From Shewanella sp. MR-4 (GTDB lineage: Bacteria; Pseudomonadota; Gammaproteobacteria; Enterobacterales; Shewanellaceae): a stretch of DNA of 64,000 nucleotides. Every line of letters begins with the position of its first letter. Within the stretch, counting starts at the first letter, position 1. The position numbers and the translations under genes are program-made. The stretch lies in contig NC_008321.1 of NCBI RefSeq assembly GCF_000014685.1, forward strand, positions 4,399,001 to 4,463,000, in the 5' to 3' direction. Below are positions 50,549-60,039 of this stretch, one piece after another. Below the pieces are notes generated by a model. The model ran no database searches, had not been told where the DNA came from, and worked only from the letters and a program-made list of their open reading frames with translations.

Positions 50549-50872
50549 TTACCCTTAAACCACTCATAAATCATTAACAAGTGCTTTATTTTCATCCGAA
50601 AAGCGACCGATTTTTCGCGATCACACAAGTGCAGAAACCATGAGCGAGTTAACGCTTTTGCATCGCAGTCCCTGCTTGTCCGGTCACAAACTGTTCTAGA
50701 TCAAATCCTACTCAATCTATTCCTACTATATTGCCCTCACGCGCGATGATTAACGGCAAGCAAGATGATTTCATTATCTTTTCCACCTCTAATCTTCACT
50801 TTTTGATAACAAGCTCAATCCCTCGAAAAGTCGCGCCATCCAAGAACCATAACCCCTCATTCAGGAGTCAGC
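50549..50872 (+). other. Promoter region of fdh operon 2
   Basis: 324 bases with no gene. The identified elements are an FNR/CRP-type site and -10 listed separately, about 135 bases before fdhX2. Confidence 0.65.
50691..50732 (+). promoter_or_regulatory. Candidate FNR/CRP-dependent class II promoter of fdh operon 2
   Basis: CTGTTCTAGATCAA (50691-50704) matches the FNR consensus TTGAT-N4-ATCAA with a perfect right half and 3 of 5 in the left. TATATT (50727-50732) follows; the predicted start near 50739 puts the dyad centre at about -41.5, the class II activator position. CRP is the alternative; EtrA is the Shewanella FNR homologue. Confidence 0.5.
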
Positions 50873-51073
50873 ATGAAGCAACAACCTAGCGATTTATCTC
50901 GCCGTTCTTTGCTTAAAGCACTCACCGTTGGCAGCGTTGCCGGCGCCGCAATTGCCGCTACCGGCATGAGCGCAGCCCAAGCCAGCGAGAGCAGCAAGGT
51001 AACAACCAAAGAGCCTAAGGGTTACCACGAAACTGCGCACATTATCAGCTATTACGATAGCCTGCGTAGCTAA
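50873..51073 (+). CDS. Small Tat-signal protein FdhX2
   Basis: 66 residues. Twin-arginine motif SRRSLLK (9-15), hydrophobic stretch, and mature tail ending YHETAHIISYYDSLRS, clearly paralogous to FdhX1 in both Tat region and tail. RBS AGGAG. It opens fdh operon 2, 17 bases before fdhA2. Confidence 0.85.
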   Translation: MKQQPSDLSRRSLLKALTVGSVAGAAIAATGMSAAQASESSKVTTKEPKGYHETAHIISYYDSLRS

Positions 51074-51090
51074 TCTAGGAGAAGTCAGCG

Positions 51091-53943
51091 ATGAAGTTAA
51101 CTCGCAAGTCCGATGTCGCCCAAGTGGCCGACAAACCGACGTTAGGCATTAGCCGTCGTCAATTTATGAAGCAAGCAGGTATTACTACCGGTGGTATCGC
51201 AGCAGCTTCTCTGATGGGTACTGGCATGATGCGCCGCGCAGAAGCCAAAGATGTGCCACACGACGCGCCGATCGAAGTTAAACGTACGATTTGTAGTGCC
51301 TGTGCTGTGGGTTGTGGTCTGTATGCCGAAGTGCAAAATGGTGTGTGGACGGGTCAAGAACCTGCATTCGATCACCCATTCAATGCTGGCGGTCACTGCG
51401 CTAAGGGTGCTGCACTGCGTGAGCATGGCCACGGTGAAAAACGCCTGAAATACCCAATGAAATTGGTTGATGGTAAGTGGAAAAAAATCTCTTGGGAAGA
51501 TGCGATTAACGAAGTGGGCGACCAAATGCTCAACATTCGTAAAGAATCAGGCCCAGACTCAGTGTACTTCATGGGTAGCGCTAAGTTCTCTAACGAAGGC
51601 TGCTATATGTACCGCAAACTGGCGGCCATGTGGGGCACAAACAACGTCGACCACTCAGCTCGTATTTGTCACTCTACCACGGTAGCCGGTGTTGCTAACA
51701 CTTGGGGTTACGGTGCGCAAACTAACTCTTTCAACGACATTCAGAATGCCAATGCCATCTTCCTGATCGGGGCCAACCCAGCAGAAGCGCATCCAGTATC
51801 TATGCAGCACATTCTGATCGCTAAAGAGAAAAACAACGCGAAAATCATCGTTGTTGACCCACGTTTCTCTCGCACTGCGGCGCACTCAGATCTGCACTGC
51901 GCGATTCGTCCAGGTACTGACATTCCCTTTATCTACGGTATGTTATGGCACATTTTCGAAAACGGTTGGGAAGATAAGACCTTTATCCAACAACGCGTAT
52001 TTGAGATGGAAACCATCCGCGAAGAAGCGAAAAAATTCCCACCTAAAGAAGTGGCAAATATCACTGGCGTAAGTGAAGAAGTCATTTATCAAGCCGCGAA
52101 ACTGATGGCGGAAAACCGTCCAGGTACCGTGATTTGGTGTATGGGTGGTACTCAACACCACGTCGGTAACGCTAACACCCGTGCTTACTGTATTCTGCAA
52201 TTAGCCTTAGGCAACATGGGCGTTTCTGGCGGCGGTACTAACATTTTCCGTGGCCACGACAACGTACAAGGCGCGACCGACTTAGGTCTGCTGTTCGATA
52301 ACCTACCAGGTTACTACGGTTTAACCTCAGCCGCTTGGACTCACTGGACCCATGTGTGGGATCTAGATATGGAGTGGGTGAAGAGCCGCTTCGATCAAAA
52401 CGCCTATTTAGGCAAAGATCCAATGACCACCCCTGGTATTCCTTGTTCTCGCTGGCACGATGGCGTGTTAGAAGACAAGAGCAAGCTGGCACAGAAAGAC
52501 AATATCCGTATGGCCTTCTTCTGGGGTCAATCGGTCAACACTGAAACCCGTCAACGTGAAGTGCGTGATGCTTTAGACAAGATGGACACAGTAGTGGTTG
52601 TCGACCCATTCCCAACCATGGCGGGTGTGATGCACCGTCGTAAGAATGGCGTGTATCTGTTACCTGCTGCGACTCAGTTTGAAACTCAAGGTTCAGTGTC
52701 TAACTCAGGCCGTTCTATCCAATGGCGTGAGCAGGTTATCCAACCTTTATTCGAGTCAAAAACCGACATCGAAATTATGTACCGTTTAGCGCAAAAACTC
52801 GGTATTGCCGAGCAATACACTAAACGCATCGCCAAAGAAAACGGCTTACCGGTTATCGAAGAGATCACCCGCGAAATCAACCGCGGCATGTGGACCATCG
52901 GTATGACAGGTCAAAGCCCTGAGCGTATCAAGCTGCACACCCAAAACTGGGGCACTTTCAGCAACAAGACGCTCGAAGCCGTCGGCGGCCCAGCGAAGGG
53001 CGAAACCTACGGTTTACCTTGGCCATGTTGGGGCACACCAGAAGCTAAACACCCTGGTACCCAAATTCTGTATAACCAATCCAAACACGTTAAAGACGGC
53101 GGCGGTAACTTCCGCGCTCGTTACGGCGTTGAATACAATGGCAAAAACCTACTGGCTGAAGGCTCTTTCTCTAAAGGTGCCGAGATCCAAGACGGTTACC
53201 CAGAATTTACCGACAAGCTGCTGAAGCAACTCGGTTGGTGGGATGACCTGACTGCGGAAGAAAAAGCCGAAGCTGAAGGCCGCAACTGGAAGACAGACTT
53301 GTCAGGCGGCATAGTGCGCGTGGCAATCAAGCACGGTTGTATTCCATTTGGTAACGCTAAAGCCCGTTGTATTGTTTGGACTTTCCCAGACCAAGTGCCA
53401 GTTCACCGCGAGCCGTTATACACAGCACGCCGTGACTTAGTGGCTAAATACCCAACCTACGACGATATGCAAGTTCATCGTCTGCCAACACTGTACAAGT
53501 CAATCCAAGAGAAAGACTTCAGCGGCAAGTACCCACTGGTACTGACCTCTGGTCGTTTAGTGGAATACGAAGGTGGTGGTGAAGAATCTCGTTCTAACCC
53601 ATGGCTGGCTGAGCTTCAACAGGAAATGTTTGTTGAAATCAACCCAGGTGACGCAGCCGACCGCGGTATCCGCAACGGTGAGTTTGTGTGGTTAGAGGGC
53701 GCCGAAGGTGGCCGCATTAAAGTACAAGCCATGGTAACACCACGCGTTAAACCAGGTGTGACCTTTATGCCATACCACTTTGCGGGTGTGATGCACGGTG
53801 AAAGCTTAGCGCCTAACTATCCTGAGGGCACTGTGCCTTACGTTATCGGTGAATCCGCTAACACGGCACTGACCTATGGTTATGACCCTGTGACTCAAAT
53901 GCAGGAAACCAAAGCGTCGCTCTGTCAGATCGTTAAAGCGTAA
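51091..53943 (+). CDS. fdhA: Formate dehydrogenase catalytic (alpha) subunit 2, cysteine type
   Basis: 950 residues, same length as and aligning end to end with the first copy. Tat motif SRRQFMK (21-27), cluster ligands C68, C71, C75, C103, metal ligand Cys193 in ARICHSTTVAG. Differences concentrate around residues 195-330 and 590-640; the active-site coding DNA is nearly identical to copy 1. RBS AGGAGA. Probably a functional isoenzyme under different control. Confidence 0.96.
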   Translation: MKLTRKSDVAQVADKPTLGISRRQFMKQAGITTGGIAAASLMGTGMMRRAEAKDVPHDAPIEVKRTICSACAVGCGLYAEVQNGVWTGQEPAFDHPFNAGGHCAKGAALREHGHGEKRLKYPMKLVDGKWKKISWEDAINEVGDQMLNIRKESGPDSVYFMGSAKFSNEGCYMYRKLAAMWGTNNVDHSARICHSTTVAGVANTWGYGAQTNSFNDIQNANAIFLIGANPAEAHPVSMQHILIAKEKNNAKIIVVDPRFSRTAAHSDLHCAIRPGTDIPFIYGMLWHIFENGWEDKTFIQQRVFEMETIREEAKKFPPKEVANITGVSEEVIYQAAKLMAENRPGTVIWCMGGTQHHVGNANTRAYCILQLALGNMGVSGGGTNIFRGHDNVQGATDLGLLFDNLPGYYGLTSAAWTHWTHVWDLDMEWVKSRFDQNAYLGKDPMTTPGIPCSRWHDGVLEDKSKLAQKDNIRMAFFWGQSVNTETRQREVRDALDKMDTVVVVDPFPTMAGVMHRRKNGVYLLPAATQFETQGSVSNSGRSIQWREQVIQPLFESKTDIEIMYRLAQKLGIAEQYTKRIAKENGLPVIEEITREINRGMWTIGMTGQSPERIKLHTQNWGTFSNKTLEAVGGPAKGETYGLPWPCWGTPEAKHPGTQILYNQSKHVKDGGGNFRARYGVEYNGKNLLAEGSFSKGAEIQDGYPEFTDKLLKQLGWWDDLTAEEKAEAEGRNWKTDLSGGIVRVAIKHGCIPFGNAKARCIVWTFPDQVPVHREPLYTARRDLVAKYPTYDDMQVHRLPTLYKSIQEKDFSGKYPLVLTSGRLVEYEGGGEESRSNPWLAELQQEMFVEINPGDAADRGIRNGEFVWLEGAEGGRIKVQAMVTPRVKPGVTFMPYHFAGVMHGESLAPNYPEGTVPYVIGESANTALTYGYDPVTQMQETKASLCQIVKA

Positions 53944-53972
53944 GTGCAGCTTAAGCTAGGAGAATTGCCACT

Positions 53973-54542
53973 ATGGCTACAATGAAATTTTTGTGTGACA
54001 CCAAGCGCTGCATCGAATGTAACGGCTGTGTCACCGCATGTAAAAACGAAAACGATTCCGCTCTCGAGTGGGGTATTCAACGCCGCCGCGTAGTAACTAT
54101 CAACGATGGTCAACCCGGTGAAGCTTCAATCTCTGTCGCCTGTATGCATTGCTCAGACGCGCCATGTATGGCGGTTTGCCCAGCAAACTGCTTCTACAAA
54201 ACCGAAGACGGCATTGTGCTACACAACAAAGATGCCTGTATTGGTTGCGGTTATTGCTTGTACGCCTGTCCATTTGGCGCACCACAGTTCCCGAAAAAAG
54301 GTGCCTTTGGTAGCCGCGGTAAGATGGATAAATGTACCTTCTGTGCCGGCGGGCCAGAAGAAAACCACTCAGAGGCAGAGCGCCAAAAGTACGGTTCAAA
54401 CCGTATTGCCGAAGGCAAACTGCCAATGTGCGCAGAACTATGTGCGACTAAGGCCCTGTTAGCGGGTGATGCAGAAGTGGTTTCTAGCATCTTCCGTGAG
54501 CGTGTGGCTTACCGTGGCGCTAAAAACGCGGCTTGGAATTAA
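53973..54542 (+). CDS. fdhB: Formate dehydrogenase iron-sulfur (beta) subunit 2
   Basis: 189 residues, nine shorter than copy 1 because the C-terminal tail is trimmed. All sixteen cysteine ligands of the four [4Fe-4S] clusters are retained. RBS TAGGAGA. Confidence 0.95.
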   Translation: MATMKFLCDTKRCIECNGCVTACKNENDSALEWGIQRRRVVTINDGQPGEASISVACMHCSDAPCMAVCPANCFYKTEDGIVLHNKDACIGCGYCLYACPFGAPQFPKKGAFGSRGKMDKCTFCAGGPEENHSEAERQKYGSNRIAEGKLPMCAELCATKALLAGDAEVVSSIFRERVAYRGAKNAAWN

Positions 54543-54568
54543 TTCAGGTCACAGGATCTGTCCACAGA

Positions 54569-54602
54569 CTTAGCTTGGCGCCTGCTAGCAGGCGCCACTA
54601 AG
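54569..54602 (+). other. Intercistronic hairpin fdhB2-fdhC2
   Basis: A 22-base perfect palindrome (TGGCGCCTGC and complement, 54576-54597) is flanked by CTTAG and CTAAG, which extend the stem. It ends just before the fdhC2 ribosome-binding site. Confidence 0.7.
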
Positions 54603-54615
54603 CGAGAGAGGATGT

Positions 54616-55602
54616 ATGATGAACAAATGGTTCAAACACATAGGTTTAGCCATAGCACTGCTATTTAGTGCCGTGTGTCTAGCCAATGGTGGTGATGAAC
54701 AGGCGCTCCAACCTCAAGCCTCTGATGCCCAAATTTGGGCACAGCTGAAGGACGGCGCCACGGGATACACTACCTCCCAAAGCGAGTTCCACGCACAACC
54801 GATCAATACCTACGATCTGCGTGTGCTGGAGCTGCGTAGCGACTGGTTGGCGCCGGCCTTAATGGCAGCGTTATTCGGCATGATCATTATCTTTGTCTTA
54901 TTTATCAAGGTGAACGGCATCTCCAAGCTACACCATGGTTTTTCAGGCAAGTTAGTGCATCGCTGGTCAAAGTTTGACGTTTCAATCCACTGGTTAGGTG
55001 CGATCCCGTGCTTAATGTTGATTTTAACGGGCTTAACCTTATTAGCGGGTCGTTTCTTCTTCCAACCTTGGTTGGGCGAAGGCATCTGGGAAGCCATCGT
55101 TTATGGCGCTAAACAAATCCACGATGTGATGGCGATTCCGTTTATGATCGGCTGGGCATTGATGACAGTGTTATGGGCGAAGAACCAGCTGCCAAAAATG
55201 TACGACGTGAAGTGGTTCCTCGTTGTGGGTGGTTACATCAACTTTGGTCCCTTCAAAGGTAAGCACCCTGACGCAGGTTTTGCTAACGCCGGTGAAAAAA
55301 TGTGGTTCTGGGCCTTTGCCCTGTTTGGGTTAGTGATTTCAGCCTCGGGCATGTTGTTACTGTTCCCAAATCTTTTCGAACCAAGCCGCACCTTAAGCTT
55401 AATCGCGCTGGTATTGCACTCAGTGAGCGCTATCGTGATCTGCGCCTTCTCTATCGTGCATATCTTCATGGCAACGGTAATGTCTGAAGGAGGTATGGAG
55501 TGTATGGTGTCTGGTTATTGTGATGAAAACTGGGCAACCCAACACCACAACCTGTGGTACGACGAAATCAAAGCTAACGGCACTTTGAAATATAAAGAGT
55601 AA
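54616..55602 (+). CDS. fdhC: Formate dehydrogenase cytochrome b (gamma) subunit 2
   Basis: 328 residues (two adjacent ATGs; GAGAGAGGA upstream). Signal peptide to about residue 24 (SAVCLANG), the shared periplasmic segment (IWAQLKDGATGYTTSQ), and the same helices and loop as copy 1 (FLVVGGYINFGPFKGKHPDAGFANAGEKMWFW). The N-terminal 100 residues diverge most. Confidence 0.94.
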   Translation: MMNKWFKHIGLAIALLFSAVCLANGGDEQALQPQASDAQIWAQLKDGATGYTTSQSEFHAQPINTYDLRVLELRSDWLAPALMAALFGMIIIFVLFIKVNGISKLHHGFSGKLVHRWSKFDVSIHWLGAIPCLMLILTGLTLLAGRFFFQPWLGEGIWEAIVYGAKQIHDVMAIPFMIGWALMTVLWAKNQLPKMYDVKWFLVVGGYINFGPFKGKHPDAGFANAGEKMWFWAFALFGLVISASGMLLLFPNLFEPSRTLSLIALVLHSVSAIVICAFSIVHIFMATVMSEGGMECMVSGYCDENWATQHHNLWYDEIKANGTLKYKE

Positions 55603-55620
55603 AAGTCGCTGAAAACACAA

Positions 55621-55653
55621 AACCTCCACAGCATGCTGTGGAGGTTTTTTTAT
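55621..55653 (+). terminator. Terminator of fdh operon 2
   Basis: A perfect 26-base palindrome (AACCTCCACAGCA and complement) is followed by TTTTTTT-A; 18 bases beyond fdhC2. Confidence 0.92.
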
Positions 55654-55682
55654 GGGTAAAATAAGTGCGTTAAATCGAGCGC

Positions 55683-57740
55683 TTAGAAGCGGTACATCAC
55701 AGAGACACCCAGATTTCTTGGGTCGATAATCGCCGCATAACCATCGGGATAACTGCGGCTGGCAGGTTCATTTACCGTCAAGGCTTGCTCATCAAACAGG
55801 TTGTTTACAAAGCCGCTGATTCTCCAGCTATCGGTTTGATAATCGAGGCTTAAGCGGGCAACGACATAATCGCCAGCCACCCGTGATTCGGTATTATTAA
55901 TATCCGCATAATACTCACCCACATAGTTACCTGAAAAACCAAAAGAAAATGCATCGCCCAACCAATATTTTAAGCCCGCATTGGCGGTCACATGCGGCGC
56001 CGAGTTCAGCTGATTGCCGATAATGTCACCATAGCTAGGATCCGCTTGCTTGATTTCACTATCAAGTAAACCTACGCCCGAAATAAACTGCAGATTTTCG
56101 GTGAGCATGGCGCTGAATTCAGCCTCAATACCATAACTGACCGCTTTATCGATATTGGTAATTTTGCGGGCGCTGTTAGAGGCTTGGTAACCTTCGAAAT
56201 CGTTGTAGAAGAGGTTGGCATTAAAGTTAACATCGCCATCCATAAACGCGCTGCGACTGCTGATTTCATAGGTATTAACGTACTCTTTGTCGTAGTAGTA
56301 ATACTCACTTTCGGCTAACGACAACGCACCGCCGCCCGAGTTATAACCGCGACGCACGCTGGCCGCCAAAGTTGTGCTGTCATTCAGCGCATATTGCAGC
56401 ACTAACTTCGGCAGGGTAACGGTATTGGCATTATCGAGTTTTTCCTGCAATTGACTGCCTTGATAGAGCATATTGAAGTTACGCAATTGCTCCTCACGCA
56501 TCACGCGGCCACCGAATGTGACCCAGAGTGATTCGGCAAGGCCATAGGTCATCTCACCATAAATAGAGGTGGACTCAGTGCTATCATCCCCACTGTAGAC
56601 AGAGCTGCCAGTACTACCAAAATCTTGATCGCGTTTAAAATAGGCTAAACCCACAAAGCCATTGAAATCTTTATCTTTTAGACCAAAGCTATACTTACCA
56701 TCGACAGTGTAACTCTGGTCGTTCATATCCACATATTGCTGCGCCGTGGCAAGGGCCTCATAGGATTCAAAGCCCCAGTCATAATCCATATAAGCGACGA
56801 TGAGATCGAAGGCGCGGCCTTCACCAAGGTCATAATCGACTTTCACTGAGTGAGTCGTGGATTTTGTCTCGATATAACGTTGGAAAATAGGCTTAAACGC
56901 CCAAGGATCATCACTGGTAAAATAGTTGCGCCCAGAGTCACCTTTCTCATCATTGTATGAAAAGCTGTAGAGCACTTTGAGATCTTCAATCGCACTCGGC
57001 TGCCACAGGAATTTACCGCGCCAGCGATTGGTGATCAGTTCATTGAGGTCAAATGGGACTGGATTTGTCTCATATTCCAAGCCTTTATTGAAGGTATTCC
57101 CTGTCACATTTTGTCCGCTCACCCTAAATGCCAGCTCATCATCGAGGATGGGGCCAGAGAGCATAACGGCGCTATCGATAAAGTTATCTTGATTGCGATA
57201 ACCAACACGAGCCGCACCTTGCCAATCGAAGGTGGGGTCTTCCGTTTTAATAAACACTGTGCCACCAATGCTGTTACGACCGTTAATCGTCGATTGCGGG
57301 CCGCGGTACACCTCAATTTGTTGGATATCCCACAGGCCAGTATCACCAGTAAGATCGGCCACAAAAGGTTCAGCAACGCCATCGACTAAGGTGGATACCC
57401 GTGCTCGAGCACCGCCGGTAAAAGAGTTAAATCCCGAGGCTGAACCATTACCTGAAACCCCACGGATATCCGGCACAGATCCCGTAAGCACCACCACGTT
57501 AGGCACTTCAGATAAGGCACTCGAGGTGGATTGATATTGACCGCTGTCGAGCGCGTCTTTATCGATAACCGAAATAGAGGAAGTCGTATCCTTAAGGCTA
57601 CGCTCAATTTTCTCACCATAAACAGTAATTTTTTCAATCGGTTCAGAAGATTCTGCGTCCACAGCAGCGTAAGCTGATGACATCACTAAACTCGAAACCA
57701 TTACTGCAATTGCACTTTTCTTAAACGCCCTGCATTCCAT
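55683..57740 (-). CDS. TonB-dependent outer-membrane receptor, siderophore type
   Basis: 685 residues from the ATG at 57740, chosen because GAGG lies five bases upstream and a signal peptide (SAIAVMVSSLVMSSAYA) follows. TonB-box-like EKITVYGEKI, then the plug domain (about 45-160, IQQIEVYRGPQSTINGRNSIGG) and a beta-barrel ending in aromatic F (GVSVMYRF). Order and character fit the Shewanella ferric-vibriobactin-type receptor; the ligand is not proven. The promoter carries a Fur-type operator. Confidence 0.9.
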   Translation of the reverse strand: MECRAFKKSAIAVMVSSLVMSSAYAAVDAESSEPIEKITVYGEKIERSLKDTTSSISVIDKDALDSGQYQSTSSALSEVPNVVVLTGSVPDIRGVSGNGSASGFNSFTGGARARVSTLVDGVAEPFVADLTGDTGLWDIQQIEVYRGPQSTINGRNSIGGTVFIKTEDPTFDWQGAARVGYRNQDNFIDSAVMLSGPILDDELAFRVSGQNVTGNTFNKGLEYETNPVPFDLNELITNRWRGKFLWQPSAIEDLKVLYSFSYNDEKGDSGRNYFTSDDPWAFKPIFQRYIETKSTTHSVKVDYDLGEGRAFDLIVAYMDYDWGFESYEALATAQQYVDMNDQSYTVDGKYSFGLKDKDFNGFVGLAYFKRDQDFGSTGSSVYSGDDSTESTSIYGEMTYGLAESLWVTFGGRVMREEQLRNFNMLYQGSQLQEKLDNANTVTLPKLVLQYALNDSTTLAASVRRGYNSGGGALSLAESEYYYYDKEYVNTYEISSRSAFMDGDVNFNANLFYNDFEGYQASNSARKITNIDKAVSYGIEAEFSAMLTENLQFISGVGLLDSEIKQADPSYGDIIGNQLNSAPHVTANAGLKYWLGDAFSFGFSGNYVGEYYADINNTESRVAGDYVVARLSLDYQTDSWRISGFVNNLFDEQALTVNEPASRSYPDGYAAIIDPRNLGVSVMYRF

Positions 57741-57791
57741 AAAAACCTCGACAGCACTCATTGATAAACGGTGTTAGCTTGAAATGCCGAC

Positions 57792-57820
57792 AATCTACAT
57801 TAAAACAACCTTAAATCCAA
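57792..57820 (-). promoter_or_regulatory. Promoter of the TonB receptor gene
   Basis: TTGGAT (57815-57820), a 17-base spacer and TAGATT (57792-57797) on the minus strand. The -35 touches the Fur-type site. Confidence 0.6.
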
Positions 57821-57839
57821 ATGATAACCAATATCATTT
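57819..57839. promoter_or_regulatory. Fur-type operator
   Basis: AAATGATA-N5-TATCATTT is an 8-bp perfect inverted repeat matching the Fur-box half sites, overlapping the -35 of the receptor promoter. Iron-Fur repression is the expected consequence. Confidence 0.8.
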
Positions 57840-58299
57840 GCATTCAGAGTATAACTTTGTGACTAACCGCAAATTCGCGGGAGATGGTAGGCATAAGATA
57901 GGATGAGGAATAAACACCACAGACATTGATAGAGCGAACAAAATTCAATTTCAAAACATCAACACGCCATAGATACATTTATAAACATTTGTGTGTTTTG
58001 CGATCCGCCTCACAATCGCCTTTGGCGCTGTTAATAGGCTGTATAGTGACTGCTACGCCTGCTTTATTTTCACCATGAAAATCAATCAGCTGAAATTTTA
58101 TTGAATTTTAATTACACAAATTATAGCAACCAGTACGCTATTCAAAATTAACACAATGAACACAACCTCTTTTAAAACATTGAATTGCGATAAAACCGTT
58201 CATAATATCACCTTGCAGTTGTATGAATCCAAGCGTTAAAATGACCTCGATATGTAATTTAATTACATCCCTTCTTGATTTATACCCCAGCAGGCCACC
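57840..58299. other. Gap between TonB receptor and chemoreceptor
   Basis: 460 AT-rich bases. I see no gene, RNA or clear promoter in it. Confidence 0.5.
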
Positions 58300-59883
58300 A
58301 TGTTTAACAATGCAAAAACCAGCACATTGACGGCGCTGCCCTCAGTGTTTGCGAGTATTTTATTGATCATTATCGGCATTTCCTCCTATCGGGGCTTTGC
58401 CGAACTCAATGACACCAGCAGCAGACTTGTCAACAATACCCAGCTCGCAGAGACTTTCACGAGTGTGCGAGAATCGTTTTTCGAGTTGCGCTTAGCGACA
58501 TTAGTCCATAACAGCGATGCCATCAGTACACAGCAACGCAATGTGCAGCAGCTCATTGAAAAACTCGAAGACTTTAATACCGATTTTATGGGGCAAGATG
58601 CCAGAACGATCCGCACGCTATTACCGCAAATTGAGCAATATGTGCGTCTATATCAGCAAGAAATCGCCTACGCCAAACAAACTGGCACAGAGCCAGAACT
58701 TACACGCGAGCGCGGGGCTCTTGGTCCCAAGGTAAGTCATGAGATTAATCAATTAGTTAAGTTGATCACTCAACGCAACCATGAACTGGGTAAACAGGCA
58801 GAAGATAAAGTAAACGCCACCGAGGCATTGCTCCTTGGCCTAATCCTAATTGCGATTGTCGCTTCCTTACTAAGCGCCTTCTTTATGAGCAGACGTTTGG
58901 TCAATATCGTTAATCAAATCAAACGCGTTGTTGAGCGCCTTGCCGATGGCGATCTGACTCAGAAGACCCAAATCAGCGGTCAAAACGAACTGTGTTCGCT
59001 CGGCGCCGATCTCGACCGAGTCATTGACCATTTGCGTCATATGATTTCCGATATTGCCCAGGCCTCTGAACATATGTCGGATCAAATTGGTCAGCTTAAT
59101 GTGCAGTCCAACGCCAATACCCATGCATTGCAAACCCACGCGGTAGAAACCGACCAAGTGGTTACGGCCATGACCGAAATGAGTGCTACTGCCCATAACG
59201 TTGCCGGTGATGCCGCCTCTGCTGCACGCTTTACCCAGCAGGCAAATGAACAGGCGGATAAGTCGAAAAAAGCGGTCGAACAAGCGGCAAATACTGTTAT
59301 CGCCTTGGTTGGTAAGGTCGATACCGCCGCCCACACCATAGCGGAAATGAATGAAAACACTCGCCATATCGCCACTATCTTAGGTGTGATTGGAGATATT
59401 GCCGACCAAACCAACTTACTCGCCCTTAACGCCGCCATCGAAGCCGCCCGCGCTGGCGAACAAGGCCGAGGCTTTGCCGTCGTCGCCGATGAAGTACGCG
59501 CCCTAGCCGCTCGCACCCAAGCGAGCACGGCCGAGATCAATCAAATGTTAGAACGCCTACGCACAGGTGCTAACAGCGCCGTTAATGCGATGGATGAGAC
59601 AAAACAGAGTTGCCAAGATGCAGCGGACACCACTACGCTGGTGACTGAAAGCCTTGAAACCTTAACGACCTATGTATTTGATATTAATGGATTGAGCAAT
59701 CAAATCGCCACCGCCGCCGAAGAACAAAGCGCCGTGAGTGAAGAGATTAATCGTAACTTGAATACCATTCGCGAAATGGTAGATGAACTGAATCAAAGCG
59801 GTAAAGCAACCCTCAATAGCGCAACCTCTTTGGCCGCCACGAAAGAACAGCTAACAGGCGTAGTCTCGCATTTTAGACTCTAA
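58300..59883 (+). CDS. Methyl-accepting chemotaxis protein
   Basis: 527 residues. TM1 at about 15-31, a periplasmic helical-bundle sensor (32-172), TM2 at about 174-194 (LLLGLILIAIVASLLSAFFM), HAMP (about 195-248) and the signalling coiled coil with its hairpin tip GDIADQTNLLALNAAIEAAR near 365-384, then GRGFAVVADEVRALAARTQ. There is no C-terminal CheR/CheB pentapeptide. The ligand is unknown; neighbours suggest nothing decisive. Confidence 0.95.
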   Translation: MFNNAKTSTLTALPSVFASILLIIIGISSYRGFAELNDTSSRLVNNTQLAETFTSVRESFFELRLATLVHNSDAISTQQRNVQQLIEKLEDFNTDFMGQDARTIRTLLPQIEQYVRLYQQEIAYAKQTGTEPELTRERGALGPKVSHEINQLVKLITQRNHELGKQAEDKVNATEALLLGLILIAIVASLLSAFFMSRRLVNIVNQIKRVVERLADGDLTQKTQISGQNELCSLGADLDRVIDHLRHMISDIAQASEHMSDQIGQLNVQSNANTHALQTHAVETDQVVTAMTEMSATAHNVAGDAASAARFTQQANEQADKSKKAVEQAANTVIALVGKVDTAAHTIAEMNENTRHIATILGVIGDIADQTNLLALNAAIEAARAGEQGRGFAVVADEVRALAARTQASTAEINQMLERLRTGANSAVNAMDETKQSCQDAADTTTLVTESLETLTTYVFDINGLSNQIATAAEEQSAVSEEINRNLNTIREMVDELNQSGKATLNSATSLAATKEQLTGVVSHFRL

Positions 59884-60039
59884 TTCGAGTCAGCTAAGTC
59901 GTTACAATGGCCTAATATCGCAAGATGTTAGGCCAAACTTTTTTAGAGCTATGCATAAAGCCTTAAATAAACATCTAATGGCTTTCTTCAGCACCTAGCT
60001 ATAATCTAGCCCATAAATACTTAACAGCTAATCAAAGCT

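Noticed and set aside
46500..51700. Selenocysteine at the FdhA active site
   Set aside because: Both genes have a TGT cysteine codon at the metal-ligand position with no in-frame TGA, so these are Cys-type enzymes.
58870..59540. 149- and 165-codon frames antisense to the chemoreceptor gene
   Set aside because: The sense strand encodes an unmistakable chemoreceptor; antisense frames have low-complexity composition.
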